DNA of 64,000 bases, from positions 62,001 through 126,000 of the forward strand of contig NZ_JNFD01000021.1 in NCBI RefSeq assembly GCF_000756375.1, written 5' to 3'. Under the pieces are notes generated by a model, which made no database searches, was not told where the DNA came from, and was given only the letters and a program-made list of their open reading frames with translations. Numbering within the stretch: the first letter of the stretch is position 1; each line of letters begins with the position of its first letter. A program made the position numbers and the translations under genes. Of this stretch, positions 35,198 to 44,400 are shown piece after piece. Source of the DNA: Sphingopyxis sp. LC81. Its GTDB lineage: Bacteria; Pseudomonadota; Alphaproteobacteria; Sphingomonadales; Sphingomonadaceae.

Positions 35198-36073
35198 TCA
35201 AAAAATGGGAAGGGGGAGGGCGGCGACGGCGTTCTTGCCGCCGACGCGGTCGAGATAACCGGCCTCGTCGGCGCCGACCGTCTCGGCAAGATAGCGGTCC
35301 CAGCCGCCGTCCTCGCGCGCGCTGTCGGCGTAGGATTTGAGGTGTTTCATGTCCCAGCCATAGACGGGGGGCATCGAGGTCGGATGCGCGCCCAGCGGCG
35401 CCTCGATCACGCCGTGGACGAAGCAGCGCTCAACGATGTTCGCGCGCGCATCCTCGGGATAGCTGTGGTCCATCCGCTCGACGATCTCTTCGGCCGAGAC
35501 GAAGGTCTTGTCGGCGGCGCGCGCGAACCATTCGTCATAATAGGTATCGGGGCCGAGCGCCTGGATATTGCCGAGCTTGTCGGCGCGGTGGACGTGGAGC
35601 AGCGCCGCGTCGAGCTTGAGCGCGGGCATTGCCAGCAGCACCTCGCCGTCGTCATAGGGCGACTGGACGGTCTTGAAGCCGCCATGCGTCATCACGTCTG
35701 TGCCAAGCCCGACATGGGTCGGCAGGAAGGGCAAGCGGAACGCCGCGGCCTTCAAGCCCCATTGCAGCATGCCTTCGTCGAGTTCGAGAATGTCGAGCCC
35801 GCCGGCTTCGCGGGCCTTGCGGAAATAAGGCTCGAGTGGGATCGCGTCCATCGAGACGAAGCCGAAGATCAGCTTCTTCACCTTGCCCGCGGCGCAGAGC
35901 ATGCCGATCTCGGGACCGCCATAGGCGACGATCGTCAGGTCGGTCAGGTCCGAACGCAGGATCGCGCGCACCAGCGCCATCGGCTTGCGGCGCGGACCCC
36001 AGCCGGCAATCCCGATCGTCATCCCGCTCTTCAGCGAGGCGACGAACTGTTCGATGGTCAATTGCTTGTTCAA
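35198..36073 (-). CDS. ipdA: IpdA: subunit of the ring-C hydrolase (CoA-transferase fold)
   Basis: The product is 291 residues, very close to the usual IpdA size. Blocks LKSGMTIGIAGWGPRRKPMA, AILRSDLTDLTIVAYGGPE, AGKVKKLIFGFVS, LDEGMLQWGLKAAA and RLPFLPTHVGLGTDV match IpdA. IpdA and IpdB form the hydrolase that opens the last steroid ring. TTG 36073 has GGAG seven bases upstream and is preferred; ATG 36103 would add ten residues not typical of the family. It is the first gene of the 13-gene operon, so the operon promoter must lie in 36074-36224. Confidence 0.9.
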   Translation of the reverse strand: MNKQLTIEQFVASLKSGMTIGIAGWGPRRKPMALVRAILRSDLTDLTIVAYGGPEIGMLCAAGKVKKLIFGFVSMDAIPLEPYFRKAREAGGLDILELDEGMLQWGLKAAAFRLPFLPTHVGLGTDVMTHGGFKTVQSPYDDGEVLLAMPALKLDAALLHVHRADKLGNIQALGPDTYYDEWFARAADKTFVSAEEIVERMDHSYPEDARANIVERCFVHGVIEAPLGAHPTSMPPVYGWDMKHLKSYADSAREDGGWDRYLAETVGADEAGYLDRVGGKNAVAALPLPIF

Positions 36074-36224
36074 TCCACTCTCCAGCCCACAGACGCCGGG
36101 CACGAGGGCGCCCGCGATGTTGCAAGATGGATAGGCGCGCTGGCTGTTGGGCCGATACCACCATATGGAGAGAGACTTTCACGCCGCCCGATAGGAGAGA
36201 GGCGGGTGAGGAATGGAGATGGTT
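36074..36224. promoter_or_regulatory. Divergent promoter region of the ipdA operon and the SDR gene
   Basis: This 151-base gap separates ipdA (minus) from the SDR gene (plus) and must hold both promoters. I see no clear operator apart from a short CCGCC/GGCGG inverted repeat at about 36185-36207. No KstR2-type palindrome was recognised. Confidence 0.45.
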
Positions 36225-36989
36225 ATGGCGGACGAGAAACAGCGCGTGGCGCTCGTGACCGGCGGCAGCCGCGGTATCGGCCGCGCGATCGCCGAGCGGC
36301 TATTGGAAGACGGCATGCGCGTCGTGATCTGCGGCCGCAACGCCCCTGACGACCTGCCGCGCCACCTCGACGCGACGGCGGAGTTCGAGGCGTGCGACGT
36401 GCGTTCGGCGGACGAGGTCAATGCGATGATCGACCGCATTTTCGAACGCCACGGCCGGCTCGACCTCGCCGTGAACAATGCCGGGGGCTCCCCTGAAGCC
36501 GATGCGGCCTCCGCTTCGCCGCGTTTTTCGGAACGCGTCCTCGCGCTCAACCTGCTCGCGCCGCTGCATGTCGCGCAGGCCGCCAACCGCATCATGCAGG
36601 CGCAGGAGGAAGGCGGCAACATCGTCAATATCGCCAGCGTTTCGGGGGCGCGTCCCTCGCCGGGCACCGCCATCTATGGCGCGGCCAAGGCGGGGCTGCT
36701 GAGCCTCACCGAATCGCTCGCGATGGAATGGGGGCCGAAGGTGCGCGTCAACGCGATCATCGTCGGACTGGTCGCCACCGAAGCCGCGGCCGATCATTAT
36801 GGCGGCGAGGCGGGGATGAAGCGGATCGACGCGATGCTGCCGCTCGGCCGGATGGCGCGCGGGTCAGACATCGCCGGGGTCGTCAGTTTTCTGGCGTCGC
36901 CGGACGCGGCCTATATCAGCGGTGCAAAAATCGCTGCGCATGGCGGCGGCGAACGGCCGGTCTTTCTGAGCCTGGCCCAGCTGGGCTGA
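36225..36989 (+). CDS. Short-chain dehydrogenase/reductase
   Basis: The product is 254 residues, a classical SDR: VTGGSRGIGRAIAERL, NNAGGSPE, catalytic Ser/Tyr/Lys in NIASVSGARPSPGTAIYGAAKAG, and a C-terminal GAKIAAHGG. ATG 36225 follows GGAG; ATG 36213 is in frame. It is divergent from ipdA and may be part of the same regulon. The substrate could be a steroid hydroxyl or acyl-CoA; sequence alone does not decide. Confidence 0.85.
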   Translation: MADEKQRVALVTGGSRGIGRAIAERLLEDGMRVVICGRNAPDDLPRHLDATAEFEACDVRSADEVNAMIDRIFERHGRLDLAVNNAGGSPEADAASASPRFSERVLALNLLAPLHVAQAANRIMQAQEEGGNIVNIASVSGARPSPGTAIYGAAKAGLLSLTESLAMEWGPKVRVNAIIVGLVATEAAADHYGGEAGMKRIDAMLPLGRMARGSDIAGVVSFLASPDAAYISGAKIAAHGGGERPVFLSLAQLG

Positions 36990-37128
36990 CGTCGCGGCGG
37001 AGAAGCCGCACATGGTCAGCGGCCTTCGAAAACATTCTGTGCGCGGTGCAGGACAATGGCGACTTGGCGAGGGCGCCCGACGGTTGCGATAGTGATGCCG
37101 TCTTCCACTGCCATATCGGAGTGCCGTC

Positions 37129-38160
37129 ATGCCCGCAGAGACCGTCAATCGCCAATGGCTGCTCGCGCGGCGCCCCAGGGGGCAGGTCAGCGTCGATGAT
37201 TTCGCGCGGCATGACGCGCCTTTGCCGCGGGCCGATCTGGCCGCTGGCGAAATCCTCGTCCGCAACCTCATGCTCGGCTTCGATCCCGCGCAGCGCGGGT
37301 GGATGGACGATGTCCCAAGCTATCTGCCCCCCATCATGATCGACGAGCCCGTGCGCGGCAGCGCGGTCGCGCGCGTGATCGCGTCGGGCAATCCGGCCTA
37401 TCCGGAGGGCTCGATGGTGCGGGGCTTGTTCGGATGGCAGGATTATGCCGTTGCGGCGCGGGCGGGCGACCCCGACCCGGTGCCCATTTCCGAAGATACG
37501 GCACCCGAGGAGGCATTGGGCATATTCGGCGCGGCGAGCCTCACCGCCTATGTCGGCATGTACGATGTCGGCCGGCTCCGCGCGGGGGACTGCGTGCTCG
37601 TTTCGGGTGCGGCGGGTGCGGTCGGATCGGTTGCCATCCAGATCGCGCGGCTCGCTGGTGCCCGCGTGATCGGGATCGCTGGAGGCGCCGAAAAATGCCG
37701 CTGGTTGATCGAGGATTATGGCGCCGACGCCGCGATCGATTATCGCGCTGAGGATGTGCGGGCGCGGCTCGGAAAGCTCGCGCCCGAGGGAGTCGACCTG
37801 TTCTTCGACAATGTGGGCGGCGCCACGCTCGAAGCGGGAATCGCGCATATCGCGCGCTTTGGCCGGATCGTGCTGTGCGGTGCCATTTCGGGCTATAACG
37901 ACACACACGCCGCTGCCGGGCCGCGCAACCTGGTGCGGCTGATTCCGCAGCGCGCCGAGATGCGCGGCTTTATCCTGCTCGACCATCTGGACCGCGTGCC
38001 CTCCGCTATGGCGGAACTCAGGCAATGGGCCCGCAGCTGCCGAATCCGCTATCGTACCGACATCCAGCATGGTTTCGACGTCATCCCACAAACATTCTTG
38101 CGGCTGTTCAACGGCTCAAATCGAGGCAAGCAATTGCTGCGGATCGACGGGGTGGACTAG
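37129..38160 (+). CDS. Medium-chain NADP-dependent oxidoreductase (CurA/YfmJ-like)
   Basis: The product is 343 residues of the MDR superfamily without structural zinc: RGSAVARVIASG, VSGAAGAVGSVAIQIARLAGARVIGIAGGAEKC (Rossmann loop with NADP site), GVDLFFDNVGG and FGRIVLCGAISGYN. The group includes curcumin and leukotriene double-bond reductases, so an enone or enoyl reductase is likely. GGAG lies 8 bases before ATG 37129. It is 139 bases downstream of the SDR gene and may share its promoter. Confidence 0.85.
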   Translation: MPAETVNRQWLLARRPRGQVSVDDFARHDAPLPRADLAAGEILVRNLMLGFDPAQRGWMDDVPSYLPPIMIDEPVRGSAVARVIASGNPAYPEGSMVRGLFGWQDYAVAARAGDPDPVPISEDTAPEEALGIFGAASLTAYVGMYDVGRLRAGDCVLVSGAAGAVGSVAIQIARLAGARVIGIAGGAEKCRWLIEDYGADAAIDYRAEDVRARLGKLAPEGVDLFFDNVGGATLEAGIAHIARFGRIVLCGAISGYNDTHAAAGPRNLVRLIPQRAEMRGFILLDHLDRVPSAMAELRQWARSCRIRYRTDIQHGFDVIPQTFLRLFNGSNRGKQLLRIDGVD

Positions 38161-38247
38161 GCGGGGACTACCGGCGCGGGCCTCCGCAACGGCGTGGAAA
38201 TCGCCGACGCTATTGATGATTGGGCGCGTGTCTCGCATTCTTGGGAC

Positions 38248-38919
38248 ATGAACAAGAAATCTAGCCAGAGCGCCAAAGGGCTGCGCCAATTTCTGGATCT
38301 CGAACAGCAGGACGAGTGGCTGGAAGGCAGGGCGGATTTGGCCGACGCGGAGGAGCGGCAGGATTCGATCGAGCAGCGGTTAAAATATGCGCACCGCTTC
38401 CAGAAGCTGCTTCGTCGACCGCAGGCGTCCGGGCTGTTCGAGATTCTCGAGCTATACGGCCGGACTTGCATTCCCTTACCTCGCGCGACGGAGCGCGCTT
38501 ACTGGTCGGTTTCCTGCCTGCCATCGACGTCGGACAAGCCATTGGTCCGCGTCAACGCGAGTTGGATGGAGCTGTTCACGCTCTACGCCGACGGCGACGA
38601 TCTCCGCGCACGGCTCATTCTTCACCTGTCGGATTTCACGACCGATGGATCGCTCGCACAGGAGAGGATCGACCAGGTGTTTCTCGAGCGGAGCGTGCGG
38701 GCACCCGAGGACTTGCGCTATTCGGTCCCGAACGGTCCGGATATTTTTGTCATCAAGATACGAGGCTCCGCTTCCATCCGCGATTTCCTCGCGGTCCCTC
38801 GCGCGCTGCGCGCGGTTCGGCGATTCAATCTGACCCACATGAATCGCGGCAGGAATGCCTATCAGGCCAGCCATTCCTATAGCGTGGCGGATTACATGCT
38901 GGGGGAGGGCTCTCCCTGA
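38248..38919 (+). CDS. Protein of unknown function, 223 residues
   Basis: A charged, soluble protein with no signal peptide or membrane segment. The N-terminal part (residues 1-65) is rich in Glu/Gln/Arg and likely helical (EQQDEWLEGRADLADAEERQ, KYAHRFQKLLRRPQ). The remainder is alpha/beta. I do not recognise a family. ATG 38248 is chosen; GTG 38194 would add 18 residues. Neighbours are the MDR gene upstream and the DUF1579 gene downstream. Confidence 0.6.
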   Translation: MNKKSSQSAKGLRQFLDLEQQDEWLEGRADLADAEERQDSIEQRLKYAHRFQKLLRRPQASGLFEILELYGRTCIPLPRATERAYWSVSCLPSTSDKPLVRVNASWMELFTLYADGDDLRARLILHLSDFTTDGSLAQERIDQVFLERSVRAPEDLRYSVPNGPDIFVIKIRGSASIRDFLAVPRALRAVRRFNLTHMNRGRNAYQASHSYSVADYMLGEGSP

Positions 38920-38977
38920 CGTTCACGACCGCCGACAGCCACGGGTTGAATCCAGGCGGGGATGCTCATGGCTCCGG

Positions 38978-39007
38978 TTCGTCGCAGCAATCGCGAAGAT
39001 GGTCGAA
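38978..39007 (+). promoter_or_regulatory. Candidate LytTR binding site (direct repeat, 21-base period)
   Basis: TTCGTCGCA (38978-38986) and ATGGTCGAA (38999-39007) lie 21 bases apart and end 69 bases before the DUF1579 gene start. The flanking CCGGTTCGTC is close to the AlgR consensus CCGTTCGTC. Confidence 0.5.
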
Positions 39008-39076
39008 CTCTATCCTTTCAGATCAAGCCAACTGCTATTTTTTTTGCAGCGGACGAATTGGAAGGGTCGTACAAAA

Positions 39077-39715
39077 ATGTTCGGTAAATTGCTGGTCATC
39101 ATGCTCGTCAATGCCGGGTTTGACGCCTCGGGAGGGGATCATCGGCAAGCATTTGGAGCAACTGCGCAATCCGACGCCGCGAGCGACGTCAGGTCGAGGT
39201 CGCTGAAGGACCGCCAGCAGAAATATAACTCGATATTTCCGATCAACACGCCCGACGAAATTCTCGAACCCTTGTTGGAGGAAGTGGGGGTGTGGGACGC
39301 CGATGTCGAACTTTATGTTGGCGATGTCGCAAAGCAGCCGATCCGGAAAACCGGGATCCAAACAAACCGCCTCGTTTCGAAGGGCCGGTATATGCTCAAC
39401 GATTTTCGCTATATCGACGGCAGCTACGAGGGAACCGGCCTTTGGGGCTGGGATGCGTATGACAATCGCTATTCGGGCATCTGGATGGACGGCGACCATT
39501 ATCTCGTCCGCCACGACGTCGGCTATTATGACCGCGCATCGAAAACGATGCTCTGGGAAGCCGATACGCTGCAAACCGACGGTGTGACCACGCGGTTGCG
39601 GATTACGCAGCATTTCGCGGGTGCGACGCGGACCTTCCAGATGGACCGCATGGACGCCAGCACGGGCAAATTCACAAAGCTGATCTTTATGAAATTCACC
39701 AAGCGCGCGGACTAG
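39077..39715 (+). CDS. DUF1579-like protein with N-terminal signal
   Basis: The product is 212 residues from ATG 39077. The first 25 residues (FGKLLVIMLVNAGFDA) look like a signal segment. The core LVSKGRYMLNDFRYIDGSYEGTGLWGWDAYDNRYSGIWMD, with YDRASKTMLWEA, is the pattern of DUF1579, a calycin-like barrel of unknown ligand. A LytTR-like direct repeat sits just upstream. It is convergent with the LytTR regulator gene at 39761. Confidence 0.7.
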   Translation: MFGKLLVIMLVNAGFDASGGDHRQAFGATAQSDAASDVRSRSLKDRQQKYNSIFPINTPDEILEPLLEEVGVWDADVELYVGDVAKQPIRKTGIQTNRLVSKGRYMLNDFRYIDGSYEGTGLWGWDAYDNRYSGIWMDGDHYLVRHDVGYYDRASKTMLWEADTLQTDGVTTRLRITQHFAGATRTFQMDRMDASTGKFTKLIFMKFTKRAD

Positions 39716-39727
39716 GGTCCAGACCTG

Positions 39728-39757
39728 GCCGGACGTTTTTGCGCGCGCCCGTCCGGC
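39728..39757. terminator. Bidirectional terminator hairpin
   Basis: GCCGGACG / CGTCCGGC forms an 8-bp stem with a T-rich loop (TTTTTGCGCG) between the convergent genes ending at 39715 and 39761. Confidence 0.55.
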
Positions 39758-39760
39758 TGG

Positions 39761-40510
39761 TCAGCGGGCGCCGATCAAGTCTTCGACGTGGCGCGAATAA
39801 CGCGTCGAAACCTCGACGACGGCGCCGTCCTCGGTATGAAGTTTGGCCAGGCGGCGGCCTGCATATTCGGCTTTGAGCACCAGTTTCAGATTGAGGAAGG
39901 CCGATCGATGAACGCGGATCATACCGGTGCCTTCGAAACGTTCGGAAAGCTGCTTCATCGTCGCGCGCAGGATGAACGTATTGTTTGACGTATAGATCAG
40001 CGCATAGTCCTTGCTCGCCTCGACCCTGACAATGTCGTCGACGAACACGCGCACCTTGCTGTTGCCCTTCGGGATCCAAAAGGCCTGTTTTTCGTCGTCG
40101 GGGCTGGGCAAGGGGCTCCCCGATCTCTTCTCGCGCGCGGCCGCGTCCATGCGGCGACGCGCGCGAGAAATCGCCTCGACGATCCGGTCTTGCTGGACCG
40201 GCTTCAGGATATAGTCGGCGGCTTCGAGTTCAAAGGCTGCGACCGCCCATTCGCTGAGCCCGGTCACAAAGATGATCTGCGCTGTCGAGCATTGCCGCAG
40301 CCGCCGGGCCAGATCGACGCCGTTCAGTCGCGGCATTTCGATGTCGAGGAAGACCACGTCGGCATGGGCGGCGCCCAACTTCTCGAAAGCGTCTTCGCCA
40401 TCATGCGCCATGCCGACGATTTCGACTTCCGCGACCCCCTCAAGCGCGTGCGTCAGGCGGCGGATCGCGGATTGTTCGTCGTCGACAAGAAAAAGGCGGA
40501 GCGGTGTCAT
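39761..40510 (-). CDS. Orphan LytTR-family response regulator
   Basis: The product is 249 residues: receiver domain (D10/D11, phosphoacceptor D56 in FLDIEMPRLNG, K in LKPVQQD) and LytTR domain (VEASKDYALIYT, MIRVHRSAFLNL, VVEVSTRYSRHVEDL). No kinase gene is adjacent. The nearest LytS-type kinase is at 50124-51269, across the autotransporter, and may be its partner. ATG 40510 gives the normal N-terminus. The three LytTR-like repeats at 38978, 41311 and 49935 surround it. Confidence 0.9.
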   Translation of the reverse strand: MTPLRLFLVDDEQSAIRRLTHALEGVAEVEIVGMAHDGEDAFEKLGAAHADVVFLDIEMPRLNGVDLARRLRQCSTAQIIFVTGLSEWAVAAFELEAADYILKPVQQDRIVEAISRARRRMDAAAREKRSGSPLPSPDDEKQAFWIPKGNSKVRVFVDDIVRVEASKDYALIYTSNNTFILRATMKQLSERFEGTGMIRVHRSAFLNLKLVLKAEYAGRRLAKLHTEDGAVVEVSTRYSRHVEDLIGAR

Positions 40511-40690
40511 CGTCGGTTTATCCCGTGCTCGGCTGGCGCGGCGCACCCCCGCTTCGACCAAAGCGTAAGTCGGCGCCATGGCCAGCGCAATCTGGAACTT
40601 GCCGGCGCCCGCACCAGTTGGCCCCAAGGGTGCGAAGGCCGACCGCGGCGCGCGCCGCTGCGATGGCATCGTCCGGCCATGCCGCCCGCC

Positions 40691-41110
40691 TCAATCTTTT
40701 GGCGACAGCAACGCACGGACGCTGAGGCAACCCGCCCAGTCGCCGCCGGCCTGCCGCAGGATGCGCGTCCGCTCCGCCGAAATCTGAAGAACCTGCCAGT
40801 CGCGAAGATGCGTGCCGAGCGTTAGCGCGGCGCGTTCGGCCTCGTCGGTCAATCGCATGACTTCCCTCGGCTTGAAGTCGAATCCGCGCACATGGATGGA
40901 CAGGGTGAATTCGTGATGATTGTTGGGCAGGCCGCATCCGCATTCTTCGCGCAGAGCGAGTGTCGCGTGGGGCGCCGTGTCCTGTTCGGCGTCATTCCGG
41001 CCCTTCGTATCGCTGATCGTCAAGCCACGCGCGCGTAGCGAAGCGACCGCGGCCTGTTTGAGCGCCTGCGCGCTGTCGGTAATTGTCGGCGGAAAATCGG
41101 GAGCGGACAC
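40691..41110 (-). CDS. DUF3168/phage tail-terminator-like protein, isolated
   Basis: The product is 139 residues from GTG 41110 (AAGG seven bases upstream). The layout, an N-terminal helix, HATLALREECGCG...HHEFTLSIHVRGFD, helical EAERAALTLGTHLRDWQVLQ, RTRILRQAGGDWAGCLSVRAL, resembles DUF3168 tail-terminator proteins of phages and gene transfer agents. No other tail gene is nearby, so it may be a phage relic or an unrelated protein of similar pattern. It is 180 bases upstream of the LytTR regulator gene, same strand. Confidence 0.42.
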   Translation of the reverse strand: MSAPDFPPTITDSAQALKQAAVASLRARGLTISDTKGRNDAEQDTAPHATLALREECGCGLPNNHHEFTLSIHVRGFDFKPREVMRLTDEAERAALTLGTHLRDWQVLQISAERTRILRQAGGDWAGCLSVRALLSPKD

Positions 41111-41310
41111 CAGCTGGCCTTGTTTCGTGCGCGGAAGGAACGGCCCTCCTCATGCCGCGATTTCGCGCGCCGCCATGGCTGCGAGACAAACAGGCCGGGT
41201 TGCCGCGACGAACGCGCGGTGGCGCGCGATGACGATTTGCAACGGTCGCCGGGCGGCGTTGGCGCCGCTGCATGATCAGGCGCCAGCACGGCGCGTTGCT
41301 ATCCTTTTCA

Positions 41311-41341
41311 TTCGTCGACGCAATTCGCGTCATTGGTCGCA
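41311..41341 (+). promoter_or_regulatory. Candidate LytTR binding site upstream of the autotransporter
   Basis: TTCGTCGAC (41311-41319) and TTGGTCGCA (41333-41341) are direct repeats 22 bases apart. The segment TCATTGGTCGC is shared exactly with the site at 51338-51367. It is 130 bases upstream of the autotransporter start. The remaining part of the 360-base gap (41111-41470) shows no gene. Confidence 0.5.
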
Positions 41342-41470
41342 GATCGGTCCCGCACAGAGCGTCGAGATGCGACGCGGCGACCGGGATCCGGTGCGCCTTC
41401 GTGGCGGCCCGTTCCCTCGGCTTCACGCGGCGGCCTCCGGCGCGACAGAGATTTTTTGAGGATGTTCACC

Positions 41471-44400
41471 ATGAAATTCGTACCCGCGCCCCGTCCTGCC
41501 CATCCGACGAACAAGGGCGGCCTGTCGCGTCGGCGGACGGCGTTTCTTGCTGGCGCAGCGACGCTGTCGATCGCTCTCCCCGCAGTCGCGCATGCCCAGG
41601 TCATCGTCCACGCGCGCGAAGATCGCGACGCAAGCACGGCGATCGAACTGTCGCAGGGCGACGACCGGCTGATCGTCGACATCAGCCGCGTCGATGCGTC
41701 GGGCGTACTGAACGTCGATCCGATCTCGACGGGGATCACAAATCACCCCGGCGGCACCGACACGCTGTGGCTCGCGGCCAGAGGCGTGCAGACGCGCGCG
41801 CTGTTCGAAGACGATTTCTCGGTGGCCAATTTCAGTGGCGGCATCGTTTATGAAGCCTATGGCGCGGGATCGGTCCTGACGCTGACGCCGCCGCCCAGCC
41901 AGTCTTACGATCAGACGCTGCGCCTCGCCGGCAACGGCACGATCAACCTGACCGCCAACCAGGCGCCTATCGGGTTCACTCAGGCGATCTCTGTCGAAGA
42001 GGACAGCACGGCGCGAAGGTTCGACGGCGAGGACGGGCGACTGACGCTGAACGTGTCGGGCATAATCAACGGTGCCGATGCCGAGGCCCATGTCGATGTA
42101 CAGCACGCCGCATCGCTCAATCTGGTCGGGGCGACGATCGACGTCCGCCGCGGCATCGCAATTTACGGCACAGATCAGGCCATTACGATCGATGCGCAGT
42201 CGCAACTGCGCGCAAAGGACAGCGACTCGCTGAACGTCCAGGATGCCACTCTCGTTTATCTTGACGGTGAAGGCACCGTCACCAATTACGGGCGGATTCT
42301 CGAGCAGGGCGATGTCGGCGGTCCCGGATCGACACCAGACGAAGTCGCGACCGGCGTCTTCCTGAACGGGGGAGGCGCGCTCCACAATGCGCGCACCAGC
42401 GCCACCAGCTTTGGCAGCATCACGATGCACGGCAATGCAGTGGTGTTGGAAGGCGACGGTGGCACGATCATCAACGACGGCCTGATTCAAAGCGACAAGA
42501 CCGCCGCTCAGGCCGAAACCTATGCCGCAATCAGTTCGCGCTTCGGCCGTGTGGGTACGGAGTCGACGCTGCGCAACAACGCAGGAGGCACGGTCCAAGG
42601 GATTATCACCAACACCAACGGCGACAATCTGGGCTATACGACTGCCTATGAGGGCGGCCTGGGTATCGACCTCGTCGTTAACGCGGGAACAATCAACGGC
42701 GACGTCACCCTGGACGGCGACACCACGCAAAATCGCCGGGCATGGCAGGGCGATGCGTTCCTGACCGCAGGCACAGGTACGGTCACCGGCCAGATCGACG
42801 GCGGCATTGGCGACCATGACGCCTATGGGCGTTCGCTGGCGGCCAACGGCACCTATGCCGTGTCGAACGTCCTCGGGACCGCGCAGACGGTTGGTTTCGA
42901 ACGACATGGCCTCGAGGCCTTTGGTGCCGACGTGACCGCGACCTTCACCAGCAATGAAGTGCTGGGCAATGGCCTTACCTTGCTAGGCAACGGCACGATC
43001 CTGAATCAGGCGGACATAACGCTTGGCGACAGCATCGGCATCGTCGTCCACGAATTCGCCAATAGCCTCGACTTCGTCAACGACACCGGAGCGGTGGTCA
43101 GCGTCGGCAACGGTAAAGCTTTCCGGTCCGGCGAAGACGGTCTTGCGTCATTTACCAATCGCGGCACTTTCACCAGCGCGGCTCGAGAATTTAGCGACGG
43201 GACCGTCGATATTTTCGCGGTCGACAGACTCGATCCGTTTGTCTTTAACAACAGCGGCACGATCACCAACAACTCGACCGGCGGGGCGGTCAAAATGGTC
43301 GTCGACGGCGACACCACGACGATGGGCGGCGACCTGGAATTCACCAACTCGGGACAGATCCGTGGCGGCTCGGTAGGCGCCGATATCGAAATCTACGCGC
43401 GCGGTCATGGCCTTCTCAACAACAGCGGATCGATCGAAGGCAGCGATTTCGGATTGCAGTTCGATGGCGGGGAGCTGACCGCGACCAACACGGGCACGCT
43501 TCGTGGCACTGGCAACGGTGGCACCGGCTGGGGGATCGATAGCCCGAACACCGTGGTCACGAACAACGGAACGATCGAGGCAACTGGCGCGGGTATCGAC
43601 GACCCCAATCTGGTTGAACTCAGCGCGGGCCTGGTGGTGGGCCTGAATACTGGCGGCACGGCGAATATCACCAATGGCGCGAACGGCGTCATTTCCGCAA
43701 CGCAGGCCCGTTCGGTCGCGGTCGTGGCGGATGGCATCAGCTCCCCCTTCACCTTCACCAACAGCGGCCGCGTTGTGGGAAGCGGCACCGATACCATTGC
43801 TCTCGACAGGCTGATCGCAGGCGATCGGGCTTTCCTTCAAGGCACCGTCGCCAGTGCGATCCATACCGAAGGCACGGTCGATCTGATCGTCAACCGGGAT
43901 GCCGGCGTGATTCAGGGGAATGTCGATCTTGGTTCGGAGGATGACCGGTTCGAAGCACGCGGGACCTCGCGGCTCGAGGGCGATTTGCGGCTGGGCCGGG
44001 GCGACGACACCGTATTCCTCGCCGGCGGCACGATCACCGGCGCCGTCGCCGGCGGGACGGGCACCGACGACACGATCGCGGTCGATCTGTCTGTCGCGGA
44101 GCAGACGATCAGCGCGGGCCAGTATAGCGGGTTCGAGAATATCAATCGCGAGGTCGGCGGCAACGGCATCGTCAACATCCTGGGTGTGTTTGACGCCGCG
44201 TCGCTCAACATTCGCGGCGTCACGCTTCGTGTGCGGCAGGGTACGGCCGTCGGAACGACCGGTGACCGCACCTTTGACGGCTCGGACGAAGCGGAGCGGC
44301 TGATTGTCGAGGGTACGGTCAACGAAGCGGTCCGGCTGAGCGGCGGCGACGATCGCGTCGAAATGGGCGATAGCGGCACGATCAGCGGCGAGCTGGACAT

